Source: Tuctoria greenei (taxonomy: Eukaryota; Streptophyta; Magnoliopsida; Poales; Poaceae). Taken from it: DNA of 64,000 nt. The stretch is taken from positions 95,236,942 through 95,300,941 of the forward strand of contig JAYESD010000004.1 of NCBI GenBank assembly GCA_036927565.1, given 5' to 3'. The notes below the pieces were generated by a model. It ran no database searches. It was given only the letters and a program-made list of their open reading frames with translations, and was not told where the DNA came from. The position numbers and the translations under genes were made by a program. Below are positions 11,560 through 23,668 of this stretch, one piece after another (position 1 is the stretch's first letter; each line of letters begins with the position of its first letter).

Positions 11560-12229
11560 TTGCACGGCGAAGGAACTCTTACGCTCCGATCTTGTTTCCT
11601 TGCGCATAGAACTCTTCGCTTCCTTCTCCCCTCCAATTGCTCCATTCGCAGACATGGAACCCCGCCTTCTCCCCTCCAAGCTTGTGAGAAAGAAGGATAT
11701 CGTCAGGGTTCGAAAGATCATGGGTTGGCAATTCCCTTCTTTTGACAACACGATGCGCTGCGGGAAACTTCCTTTTGCCAAGGAAAGCTCTGAAGACATC
11801 GTCTTCTTCTCGACGTATGCCATGGTTGGGTAGTCCCACCAGTTTCTTCTTTCCTCCTGATTCTGCTAGAGGTGTACAGACTGTAGCTTTAGCACCTCGG
11901 CCCTCACTCCATCCTACTTGTGACGATCTTTGTCCACTTGTGTGAGATGTGGGTCTGCGTGAGGCCCTGTGTGCCTCTGTTCAAGACTTTCTTTCCCCTA
12001 TGGCCGATTGGGAACGGTTACGACCTCATTGGAGCTTATTACTTCGTGAGGCACAGGAATACTCAGTACAAGTACATCAGGTCTTTCTCCTCTGAGAAGT
12101 GGGAGACCTAGAAGAGCGACTGGGTGATAGTCCGGACAGACCAGCATGACAGCTTAAAGCTGTCAGCCGGACTTCCCACCTTAGACACTAACTTTTGGGA
12201 GATCATTACGGACCTATCGGTGGAGTACA
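11560..12229 (+). pseudogene. Decayed plant transposon-associated protein fragment (Transposase_28/PMD-like)
   Basis: The reading moves across frames. An upstream part at about 11655-11833 (ending AKESSEDIVFFSTYAMVG) is followed by the best-preserved stretch at 11920-12110, with FVHLCEMWVCVRPCVPLF, then NGYDLIGAYYFVRHRN and YIRSFSSEKWET. After a TAG it continues DWVIVRTDQHDSL to about 12225. This arrangement resembles the 'putative gypsy type transposon' domain common in grass genomes (Pfam Transposase_28), whose biochemical role is unknown. LARD-A is inserted directly after it at 12230, so the remainder would lie beyond the window. The family call is from memory of its general look, not from a search. 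Confidence 0.5.
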
Positions 12230-15200
12230 TGTAAAAGCCAAAAAGCTAATGTGTTCACTGTAGATAGAAGAATTAAAATGACGAAGAAAAAAAATGGAAG
12301 ATAGTGCAAATATGAGAATGAATTAAATCAAATCCAAAAAACGGAGGTTCAAAAACTTTTCGAAGGAAAAAATCATTTTCACATTAGGCCAAATGACCAC
12401 GGTATGTTCACCAAAATATTGCCTATTAAGCCGAAATAAAAAGTTGTGAATCAATTCTGGAAATTTAATTAGAAATTAGAGAAAATAGAATTAGCACCTA
12501 TGATGGTTCAAATGATTCAAATAATTAAAGGTAACATTTCAAACTCAATTAGTGTTCACATTGAAATATCAATGTTAGAACCACTGTTGTTTTATGCACA
12601 TCTAAATTATAATCTATAATAATTATTAGAAAATATTGAGGAAAAATAATGAAGCAATACCCAAAAAAAATAAAACCGAATTTAAATTTGAGATTTCAAA
12701 CTCAACATTTTAAAAATCCAAATTTATACTTCATCCTAATATTCCTCCTAATTAGATTAATGACTCCAGTAGAATTTAGCAAAGGATGAGTGATTAGCTG
12801 AGATATTTGAGCTGGGAAAAGAAGGAAAAGGGGGAGTGAGAAGTGGACCCCACCTGGCAATGGTACAAACCCTCAACCGACTCTGTTTTCCCCAAGTTGG
12901 CAGCAGCTCACAGCATGACACCGAGTCAGTTGCATGCACCACATCCCGATCATTTTCTCCAGCATGGAGTGCACAGCGGAGTGCTCTTATCTTTACTCCC
13001 AAGTTGTTTATCTTAAATCCATCGCTCTGCCTCGTTCGAGTTGTCTTCCCCGTTCAAGGACAGCTCTGTTCATGTTTTTTTCGTCCGCTGCCCTGCTCAA
13101 TGTCGCCGACATCCCTAGTAGAGTTGCTGCACCACCGAAGCCTTGTCAAGCTGCGTAAGAGTCTCCCTCGTACCTCCCTAACTTGCACCAATCTCATTGG
13201 CTGCCTCGACCAGCAAGAACCGCTGAATTCATCTTTTCTATTGCAAGTTCTTCTGTTTTTCCCCAGCTCTGTTGTGTGTGCCTCGAGCTTCGCCGATGCT
13301 CCCTCAACAACCTGGACTGGGCTATGCGTTGCTCCTCACCTTCCCCGAGCTGCACCGCGGCGGACGTGAGTTTTCTCCTTTGGTTCAGTCAACACCACGC
13401 CGCAACATGCTCGGCCTGCTCAAGCCCTCTCCCTCTGAAACAACACACTCCCAAGGTTCTCCAACTTGTGTTCTTCTTACTCCCCAAGCAGATCCACCTA
13501 TACCAACGCCGGTGAGCCAGAATTAGAAAGTTGGTGCCAGAAAGATCTTGAGACCGAAGGGAGAGATTAGTGAAATTCGTCTTGCATACGATTTTAATCA
13601 CCATTCCCATCCGGGACAAGTTTCTAGGTACCTTAACGAATTCCCAAACCCAAACTAATTAGAGAATTAGGGCTAAACCGGGGTAGGCGATGGTTTTCTC
13701 CCAATTCGGCCGCCGAAACCCTAGGTCAAGGGTGAAGTCCAAATTCAAGCCGATTTCCTCAAGATTGCAAGTCAGATTCTTGTGCTCCATGTCCCACTGC
13801 TTCTTTCTGATCGAATTACATGCTATTTCATTGTTCCGCCGTGATCTACAAGCTGACCGGAGTATGTCCGTCCGCCCCCAGCGTTGCTCGCCTCATCCGG
13901 CCACCCTCGGCCTCTCCTGACCACACCAGAGCTATCCCCGTGCTCATTTACCCCCAGGCGGCAGGAGCCAAGCACACGCAGCGCTGGAGCACGACGCCAG
14001 CAAGGGCGCCGCCAGTCCCAGGCGGTAGTGCACCGCCCCCATGGGCCCCACCTGTCAGCCGTGGAAGCATGCCCGGATCAGTCGTGTCCGTGATCCTTTG
14101 TGTCCGTGCGGTTAGATGTGTAACCCTCCATGTTGATCCAATCTCAATGGCCCATTTCAAGCCCTGGACCCACTCGTCAAGGGCTATTCCCTTTCTAACA
14201 GCAAACTAAATGCAGAAAACAGCAAATATTGGGAAATCCATTACTCCGTGTATAATCGTCCAAAAATTATGAAACAAATTTTGTTGAACTCCTTGACATG
14301 TACTTTCAATTAGGACAATTTGTATGGTATGAAAATCACTGTGATTTGCTGAATAATTCATTTTCCCTATTACGTTAGGAATTATTTCCAGGAGATTTTC
14401 TGAACTAAAAATTATCAAATTTGGCCACATTACTCCTTTAAATACCTTTGGTCTACAGTAGAAATTTAGTAATTGTTTTACTCATTTTAATGTATGAAAT
14501 TTGGTTTCAATCTTCTATGATCCTGAAAAATTGGAAAAACAACAGAAACAATTCAGAAAAATGCATCCAACTTGTAAATTCATATCTCATTCTATAATGA
14601 CTGGAAAAATGTAAAACCTATTTTGTTGTACTCCATATGAACTCCACTATCCAGAAATCCTGGTTTGAATTAGGAAAATGCTCCAGTTTTGCCTTATAAA
14701 TTCAGAAAAACTAAAACACTTAGGGAATTATGTAGACTTCATTCTTCAGTAGAAGAGTCTGAAACTTTGCTGGCACTGTCCTTAGCAAATCCGTAGAGCA
14801 CTAAAAAAATCCCAGCTCCATTATATGTGTTCTTCTAGTAGAATCACACTGATTTGTAACTTCATCGCATGAATGCTATTTTGAAGATCATAAGAACATT
14901 ACTCCAAAATCAGCTCAATTAAGTCTCTTTATGTCCACGAGGTTTAGAATCCAGCAAAGACTTCTCTGTAGCTTCTTCATAGCATATTAGTACTTCTTGA
15001 ACGCATAATTTTTCTCATTACTAAGTTGCAAATCTTCTCATGTGCATATTCCATTTCGTATCATGGATCTTCTATGTTCCACTTTATTTCTTTTCTGTTG
15101 CTATACATCCAGCAGCAGGTCCTTGCATTCCTTAGCCAGACATAGTACTTCTCAAGTTAAACATCTACTTTGATCTTTTGAACTTCAGATATTAGAGTGT

Positions 15201-17149
15201 GCATCCCTATGGCCACATTATGAAGCATAAGTGACATTTCCTTACGTCTATTCCATCTCAACTCCATATTCTCTCTGTTGCTCTGCACACCAGAAGCAGC
15301 AATTTCCTTTTTCGTCACGCCTTAGTCCTTTTTATGTTATTTACAACTAAATTGAATAATTTACTAAATACCATTTTGATTATCTATGCATTTGCATCTC
15401 AATAGTGCACGTGACGCTGGAGATGGATGAGAAGTAACACTTTGAGGAGGAGGGCACAATTGTGGACAATGTGGCGAGCAATATTGCCCAAGCAACATTA
15501 AAGACCATAGGACGAGAAAAGCAATGAGAAGCGTCATCCATATGATCAAGCACTGACTAACTGACATTCATCTAGTTGCAACCTAAGGCAAGCTCTGGTT
15601 CGCATTTAAGTGTTTTTTAAAGTTTTGCTTTATACACACTGTATTGAATAGACTTGATATGTGCATCAGGTCTATGTTGATTGAATACTCCACATACATG
15701 ACCAAAAAATCCTTGGAGTTGATGGGTAGTACAATACTCTATCGGATTATAGTGCTATTCTTAACGTTTAGTTAGAAGATCGGTAGAAGTCGAGTATGTG
15801 GAATACTACTCGCGAGATTGGTCACATTTATCGACCACAAGTCAAGTAGTTGAATTCTACTTGCAAGAGAAGTCGAGTGAGGGAAACCTACTCGTGAGTT
15901 GTTACTATAACATTCACTCTTTAATATGAGACGTGGACGAGGATTTGTGTAGGTTGGTTTGCCATCATCGTGTCTGAGTCGGTAATGTCGAGGCAGGTGT
16001 TGGGAAGTGGTTTTGTAGCCCCGTCTGTATCGGTTAAGGCCCGTCTCTTGCTTGGTCCTGTTGACAAGTTTGAACCATATTGGAAAGCATATTGGCTATA
16101 TGGGACCCAGGTAACCGATGTACCTTGAGGATCCTATGTTAGAACCTTTTCAATCGGCTTAAGTTATCGGCTGTTAGTACAGGGGGAGTAAACTTACTCA
16201 AGAACATCTCGCAGTGGAGGTGCACCATGAGGGGAGCTTACTGTTCGGGTCGATCGAACTGTTTTGGTGTGGTTGAATTTGAGGAAAGGTGGCTACATGC
16301 AACATCAGTGGAGTGTGCCGGCGCAACTCCGAGTATGGGCATACGTGTCGTGCAGTCCGAGTGTTTTTTATTCGAATCACCGTTGCTTGCGGTTATGGAT
16401 TGAGCATACTCGGTCACTGAGACTTAACCTAGTAATAAATAGTAGTAGATAGATTATGAATATGCTGCTATGATTAATATCTTGTATTGCAACCTTGGCT
16501 GAATTAGAATTAGCGCAAATAAAGTTATGATTTCCAAAGCTTTAAATTGAATGAAGCTTATGCAACTCTGGGAGAGTATCATTGTGGATGAAGCGTTTCT
16601 TTTTTGATTGTGGAATTCACAGTGATGCTATGCTGATAAAATGCATATGTTACATTAAAACTGGCCCCTATGGATTTACTTTCGGCGAGTCCATTTATGT
16701 AAATTCAGCTTTCCAGTCTTTAATGTTTCTAGCATGTAGAGTTTTATGCCTTAGGTGAGACGGTTAAGTCTTTCCTGAGCTTTATGCTCACGGTTGCTAT
16801 ATTATGGTTTTTTATATATTAATATATTATGCTTATGTTGTGGTTGTCCGTGAGACCTTGAGTTGGTCGAGATGTATCTCTCATTGGATAACCTTGCCGC
16901 TGCAGTATTAGTTTCGTGTTGCTAGTGACAATCGTCCGTGGGCATGGACGACTTCTCTTTTGAATAGCTAGCTGAGAGTATGAGTATGTATATTTTGCTT
17001 TGTTGTATCTTATATTGTAAAAGAGAATCTTGTAAAATAAAATATTAGTGTTGGTTATTTTGATATGCTTTTCATGTGTGTTGTTGGGTGTTGCATTGCA
17101 CGACACCACCCAATGTGTATCCAGAAAGGTGTGGACCCCAGTCCACACA
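12230..17149 (+). repeat. 5' LTR of LARD-A (~4.9 kb)
   Basis: It begins TGTAAAAGCC and ends ...GTCCACACA shortly before a TGGTATCAGAGCT primer site. Its first ~1.74 kb is repeated at 35652-36592 plus 48319-49150. The remainder is matched in inverted, diverged form at 8308-11164. Internal structures include three hairpin-like GTCGAGTA...CTACTCG repeats at 15787-15900 and an 8-bp hairpin at 17129-17148. Open frames at 12836-13369, 13183-13515 and 13820-14209 lack protein-like features and are broken in the second LTR copy, so they are left out. Confidence 0.8.
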
Positions 17150-17152
17150 GTC

Positions 17153-17165
17153 TGGTATCAGAGCT
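17153..17165 (+). other. Primer-binding site of LARD-A
   Basis: TGGTATCAGAGCT is the common plant primer site complementary to the 3' end of initiator methionine tRNA. It is 3-4 nt past the LTR end. Confidence 0.85.
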
Positions 17166-18800
17166 ATATTGGGAAAAGCACACTTAAAAAACACCTATTT
17201 TGAAAACTTTGAAGAAGTCGAGTGAGGGTTAGTCTACATGCCCACATAAGGTCTATAATAGCATAGTTATTAAGGTGGCAAGCTAACATATGTGTTATTA
17301 TATTCTGTAACGACGCTCTGACATCAGGTAAGAGGTAAGGTACACCACCGCAAGCGGATCAATTGTTGTAAGCTCGCCATACAAGAAGTGGTATGTGATT
17401 GTCCCTCGTGGCTTGGCACGGGAGTTAATATGAGTCTCTGAACCTTCTCATGGTTCTGGGAACATATGAAAATGTTGTTCCCCCGCGTGCTTCAGGCAAA
17501 AGCGTGGATACCCCTTCACATGATCAAAACGTGATAGTATGCAACTCTTGAATGTTTAGTGTTCAAAGGGCCATACATAGCTCTCGCCATTGGCGTGCCT
17601 CAGCTTTTATAGGGCAGTAGGTGTTATCCGTTGGGTTGATAACATTCCCAATTGTGACGATCCGTTCATACTCTACTCGGGTTCCCCGTCGTGTGGTGTT
17701 GAAACACGACCACATTTCTCAAGATGTGTTCTCCTTGAGGCAGCCTGTATGGAGACATGCAAGGTGTTAGTATTTGCATATATATTGTGACTGACAGAAA
17801 TGATTGCCCGTGCGGGCCATGCGTACGGCACCATAATGAGTGTTCTGTAAATTGTGTGTCTTGTGCAGGTACACTAACCGTGTTATCCGTAACTCTAGTA
17901 GAAAACGTTTGCGAGTGAACATCACTAGTGCCAGCGTTGAGACGTATGTCAGAATACGGACTTAGAATTCTCTTTGGTGAGGATGTAGTATCAGTATTGC
18001 ATTTGAGTTTCATCGGACACGCTGATGATGATATCCGTGCCAGAGGTGGAACTCGACCAACAAGTAAAATGGACAAAATATGATGTAATAAAGCAATTAC
18101 TAACTATCGAGCTCTGATTTTGAACTATGTTCCAGAAACCAGTTAGTTCTGTTTCCTCTCAGAATTTTGACCTGATTTTGAAAAGACATAATTCCCAGAA
18201 GACTGATCCAATGGGGATGTACTTTAAATGGATGGAAATTTTAGGAAGTCCTCTCAAACTTCCCCGTTCAACTCCAGAGCATAATGCCTCTCTAACCAAT
18301 TCAAAATTTCAAATCTCTAAACTCTGCCAAACTGAACAAAAAACGGGGACAGTTCTGTACATCTCACTATTTTGATTATAACTCGCTGTAGAAAAATAGA
18401 ATGAAGGCATGTGATATATTTATGGAATACTTATGAGATATGTAACAATGTTGTAATTTACATCTTTGTCAAATATTGATATTTTTCTGTATGAAATTGT
18501 GTGCACATATTAGCCATATACAGAGGAGGTGCAGTCAAAATTTCTCAAAAAACTGTCAGGTTTGAAAAGCTATATCTCATCATCCAGAGCTGATATGGTG
18601 GCAACCAAATACTTTTTGGAAATGTCTTGAAGTGTAGTCAAACTTTGTTCGTAACTTAAAGATCTGATTTTGCCATTAACTGGATCATATTCGAAGTTGG
18701 GTCCAGACTGATCATTTTTCAACAGAAACTTGGTCAGTTCGAGACATTTTGGTTTTGTTATGACTTTGGTTCCTGATTTTAACTCGAGGAGTGTTGTAAC
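17166..18800 (+). other. LARD-A internal region, left part: non-coding
   Basis: 1.6 kb between the primer site and the COP-3 insertion. There is no open frame with protein-like composition and no retroelement motif. The right part of the internal region resumes at 33691 after COP-3. In LARDs this domain is thought to carry RNA packaging structure rather than genes; that is family knowledge, not something visible here. Confidence 0.6.
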
Positions 18801-19306
18801 TGTTGGTGATATGCCCAAGGGGCAACCATAACAATTATAGTTAAGGCCTATTGGATATTTGATCCAGAAGCAATTCAGATACTAATGGGCCTGCGACCTA
18901 AAAGCCCATTAGTACGCCTATAAATACGAGGGATATGGTAAGGGGCTCATGACTCCATCACGTGACAGCCCTAGCTGCCACCCCTCATAGGACTCACGCC
19001 GAGACCCTTGCCGTGCTCGTGGTTCTAGCACATCGGTGCACGACGTTCCGCCCAGTACGTGTGGACTCCGTGGAGGCGCTGCTGCTACTGCTTCGCTGAT
19101 CGGCTACGACGAACGTGATTGTCTACCTGCCGCCGTGACGAGGAGAGGAGGATACGGTCGAGATTGTATGCTTCACCTACACAGACGCGCGTCTATGTTC
19201 TGCTGCGCTGTGCGTCTAGTGGTAACGATCTACGGCCTCTGTACTCTCATGTTTCCTGGGTGACGCGGTAGAATTGTTAGAGTAGCATACCGCCTATTTT
19301 CCAACA
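18801..19306 (+). repeat. 5' LTR of COP-3
   Basis: 506 bp, TGTTGG...CCAACA, with a TATA box at 18918-18926. It matches 33207-33690. Confidence 0.9.
18918..18926 (+). promoter_or_regulatory. TATA box in COP-3 5' LTR
   Basis: CTATAAATA, conserved at 33324-33332 in the 3' LTR, about 120 bp from the LTR start as usual for U3. Confidence 0.65.
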
Positions 19307-19307
19307 G

Positions 19308-19320
19308 TGGCATCAGAGCC
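19308..19320 (+). other. Primer-binding site of COP-3
   Basis: TGGCATCAGAGCC directly follows the LTR. This is the initiator-Met-tRNA site with one T-to-C difference from the common TGGTATCAGAGC. Confidence 0.8.
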
Positions 19321-20665
19321 AGGTTGCGTAGTTTTTGGTCTAGATCTTATTAGTAGATGTGATCTATTGCAGACACGTTCATATAAAGAATTTTTAGCAC
19401 AGTTTTTGGTGTTTGGAATTGGTTAGAGTAGATCACGATCGTATATGACTAAAGGGTCAGCTCGTGCTCCTTCTATGCTGTGTGCACAACTGTCCTACCG
19501 CTGGAGTCACCATTGGAACTAATTGCGTACATAGCCAACAGTTTGAGCCAACAGACCACGGATGAGTCGCAACCTTCTCATCAATAACCGGTCACATTGA
19601 AAATTGAGGCATTCTGAATGGCTCAGATTCAGGTTGATTTGATCAATCTGATGAGATTTTAATAGTGATTTCATAGATGCGATCTGTGTAAATCCGTTAG
19701 GTGTTCAGGACTCTCCCTGAAACCCACGATTACATAATGTCATTTCATGCTAGAAATCATTCTACGCTTAACTCGTTTTTGCAGGGAATGATGTGAATGG
19801 TATGGCCTTAATGTGGTGTGATGATCAGTGTGTAATATTTGTGTTGTATGCATGTTGCAAATTTAACAGAATCGGGTTGAGGTTGTCACCTAATTGTATA
19901 ACGATCTGCGTGTCAACCTGTGATGCTTGATCTCTCATGTAATATATTTGATAGCTATTAGATGTATTAGGTTCTTTCATGTTCATGAAGATATCTTCAA
20001 GCAGGGTGGAGATGGTGATCACCACATGAAGGGAGGCACGACAGCTTAAATCATGATGAAGCCATGGCGATAGAAACCACTATGATTCTAAAGGTCTTAT
20101 TGTTCACAATGTGATATGATCATATGTCAGTGATGTTTATTTATTACTATTCTTTTCATGCTTTTCATATGGTGGATGTTTTGTCATGATAGAATAGCTT
20201 CCCTCATAAAAGTTGAGTATTTGATGCCATTTACAAATAGCTGCACCTATGTTGTTTTGATTGTTGTGTAGTAAGTTTGCCAAAGCAAAGTACCATCATC
20301 TATCATAATGCATAGGGTGACTGTTGGACATTCACATGCGTAGTGTTGGTTTGCTCAACGAAGCCATCAAAACGATTTTGGGCTTTATGGCATAGAGTTG
20401 GGAGCCAGGGCATCGGATGTCACCCAACAAACAAGAGTCATATAGGGATATGATTAACAATTGTTGTTTACCTATGTCACTAATTTCCTAGCAGTGAAGC
20501 CAAAGCTAACTAGGAATTAGTGAATATGGATCTTGGACCACTATATGTCGTTAGAGGGAGGACAATACTCATATAGTGGTGGTGCCCTTTATTAAACTGT
20601 TAATAGAAGATTCATACATAACATAGTGCTAAACCCTTGCGTATTTGTTTCTTCTATTTTAGATC
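19321..20665 (+). other. COP-3 untranslated leader
   Basis: About 1.35 kb between the primer site and the gag start, without a convincing frame. Long leaders of this kind are usual in the Angela/BARE group. Confidence 0.6.
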
Positions 20666-21541
20666 ATGTCTGCTAGTAACAATTTTGGTTTCAACTTGTG
20701 TTCTGTGCTTGAAAAGGAAAATCTCAATGGAGCTAATTTTATTGATTGGTACCGCAATCTGAGAATGTGCTTAGGCAAGTGAAAACCGAGTATGTTCTTT
20801 TGCAACCATACCTCGATGACCTCCCAAGTGATGCGACTGCTTCAGCACGTAGAGCTTATCAGAAGCAATGTGATGATGCGCTTAACGTAAGCTGCCTCAT
20901 GTTCGCCACTATGGCCCTTGATCTGCAAAAACAGTATGAGCATAATCATGCTTATTCTATGATTGAGGGACTACGTGGAATGTTTGAGAACCAAACTAAG
21001 GATAAGAGATACAACATCTTAAAGTCCTTGTTCTCATTCAAGCTTGCGGAGGGTAGCCTGGTCAGCCCTCATGTAATCAAAACGATTGGTTACATTGAGA
21101 CTTTGGGCAAACTTGATTCTGAACTCAAGGATGATCTGACTATTGATGTTGTTCTCCAGTTGCTCCCACCGAGCTACGAGCCGTTTATATTGAATTTTCA
21201 AATAAATGGCATGGAGAAAAATGTTGGTTGAATTGCATGGAATGCTTAAAACAACCTAAAAAAGCATTAAGAAAAACGCCACTCATGTGATGATGGCTCA
21301 AAAGGAGAATAAAAAGAGGAAGTGTGTGATGCATCCTATAGGAAAAGGCACAGGAAAGGTTTCCAATGAGCCTTCAAGCTAAAAGTCTAAGCTAAAGGCC
21401 AAATCTGTCCCTTCTCCTGATGATGAATGCTTTCACTGTCTTGCTAAGGAGCATTGGTCTAGGAACTGCAGGAAGTACTTGGAGGACCTGAAGAAGAAGA
21501 AGGGAAGTGAGACTTCCACTTCAGGAATAAATGTTATATAA
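20666..21541 (+). pseudogene. Copia gag (COP-3), broken
   Basis: The ATG at 20666 opens a segment leading to LNGANFIDWYRNL, the usual N-terminal capsid signature of this group. A frameshift near 20750 is followed by a 161-codon stretch (20746-21228) with the LPPSYEPFILNF landmark. Further shifts lead to a CCHC zinc knuckle, CFHCLAKEHWSRNC, at about 21427-21470. The knuckle keeps all four metal ligands, although the usual Gly before His has become Glu. Gag would form the particle; this copy could not. Confidence 0.85.
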
Positions 21542-23668
21542 ATTAGTATTGCATTATCTTCTAGTGAATCATGAGTATTTAATACTGGATCGATGATTCA
21601 CACTTGCAAATCGTTGTAGGGTCTATGTGAGACTAGAAGATTTGTAAAAGCCGAGTTAGATGTTCGTGTCGGCAATAGAGCAAAGTTGTGGTCATAGCTG
21701 TCGAAACCTACCACTTGTCATTACACTCATGATTAGTTTTGGAATTGAATAATTTGTATTGCATTCCAACTTTGAGCAAGAACATTACGTCTTCTTCATG
21801 TTTGGAAGAAGTTGATGTTTATGATATTGTATAATAAAGAAGAAATGTTTTTCTATTTATTATAACAATATTTTCTATGCTCTATGTATATTGGTGAATG
21901 GATTATATGTTCTTGATTTTGAGGATAAACATGTTTGTAAGATTAATACCAAAAAGGCTCGACGAAATAATCTGAACCCCACTTTTATTCGGTATTGTCG
22001 TTCAGGTCATATAAATGAGAAACGATTGAAAAACTTCATAAAGATGGTTTACTAAGCTCATTTGATTTTGAATCACTTTACACATGCGAGTATTGTTTGC
22101 TTGGGAAGATGATCAAGCACCCTTCACTGGTCAGATTGAAATGGCGAGTGACTTGTTGGGACTTATACATACCGATGTATGTGGACCAATGAGTTCAATA
22201 GCAAGAGGTGGTTTTTCAGTACTTCATCACATTTACTGATGAATTTAGTAGATATGGATGTATCTATTTAATGAGACACAAGTCTGAATCCTTTGAAAAG
22301 TTCAAAGAATTTCAGAATGAAGTACAGAATCAATTGTGCAAGACAATTAAACTTCTACGATCTGAACATGGGGGGTGAATATTTGAGCCATGAATTTTAT
22401 GATCATTTAAAACAATGTGGAATTGTTTCACAATTGACTCCACCTGGAACGCCTCAATGGAATGGGGTGTCTGAGCGGAGGAACCGAACCTTGTTAGACA
22501 TGGTTAGGTCAATGATGAGTGAAGCACATGTTCCACTATCCTTTTGGGGTTCTGCTCTTGAGACTGCTACATTTACACTAAACAGAGTCCCAACAAAGTC
22601 TATTGAGAAGACACCATATGAGATATGGACCGAAAGATGTCCCGGATTGTCTTTCCTCAAAGTTTGAGGGTGCGATGCTTATGTCAAATGTTTGACGTCA
22701 GACAAACTCGCTACCAAATCAAACAAATACTTCTTTGTGGTATATCCTAGGGAAAACAAAGGATATTAGTTTTATAATAAAATAGAGGGTAAAGTGTTTA
22801 CCACTCGCAATGGTGTCTTCATGGAGAAAGAGTTTCTCTCAAAATGTGTTAGTGGGAGCAAGATGCTCGAAGAAATTCAAGAAATAACTGAAAATATTTC
22901 ATCACCCACTCATCCTATATAGGATGATTGGTGGCGAAAGGTTTCAAACAAATTCAAGGTTTTGATTATGATGAAACTTTCTCACCTGTCACAATGTTAA
23001 AGTCTGTTCGGATTCTTCTAGAAATTGCTGCATATTATGGTTATGAAATATGGCAAATGGATGTCAAAACAACCTTTCTTAATGGAAGTCTGACTGAGGA
23101 TGTGTACATGACACTACCTGAGGGTTTTGTCGATCCTAAAAATTCTAGTAAAATATGCAAACTTCAAAAGTCCGTCTCTGGATTGAAGCAAGCATCTCGG
23201 AGTTGGAATCTACGTTTTGATGAAGTTGTCAAAGGGTCTAGTTTCACCAGGAACATAGAAGAACCATGTATCTATAGAAGTTTAGTGGGAGGGCCCTTGT
23301 ATTTCTGGTCCTATATGTAGATGACATATTATTGATCGGAAATAACATTCCAATGCTTGAGGATTTTAAATCCTCAGTAAGAAAAAATTTCTCAATGAAG
23401 GATTTAGGAGAGGCACCGTATTTTGGGCATAAAGTTCTACAGAAATAGATCTAAAAGGCTAATTGGATTAAGCCAAGATACATATATTAACAAGATATTG
23501 AATTGGTTCACTATGCAAGATTCCAAGAATGGTTTCTTGCCAATGTCACATGGCATTACTCTAAGCAAGAGTCAGTTTCCTCCGACACTTTATGATAAAA
23601 ATAGGATGAGAGCGATTCCTTATGCTTCGGCTATCGGATACATCATGTATGTCATGCTATTTACACGC
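21542..23668 (+). pseudogene. Copia pol, first part: protease remnant, integrase, reverse transcriptase (COP-3)
   Basis: 21542-22080 is strongly decayed protease and pre-integrase sequence with no intact active site. Integrase follows: the first Asp is in HTDVCGP (about 22170), a damaged second segment near 22360-22380 has the usual Asp codon read as Glu plus a shifted base, and the Glu is in WNGVSERRNR (about 22465). Reverse transcriptase starts at about 22928 with GFDYDETFSPV and WQMDVKTTFLNG. After a frameshift near 23290 the catalytic YVDD is present at 23314-23325. The gene is cut at 23668 by ATH-N, just after ASAIGYIMYVMLFT, and resumes at 31634. Confidence 0.88.

Noticed and set aside
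12836..14209. Open frames of 177, 110 and 129 codons (12836-13369, 13183-13515, 13820-14209)
   Set aside because: They lie inside the LARD LTR, have Ser/Pro/Cys-rich GC-skewed composition, and are broken in the second LTR copy (36260-36607, 48351-48707).
17666..18076. 136-codon minus-strand frame in the LARD interior
   Set aside because: No recognisable motif, Ser/Thr-rich mixed composition, and no comparison copy in the window; not enough to call a gene.
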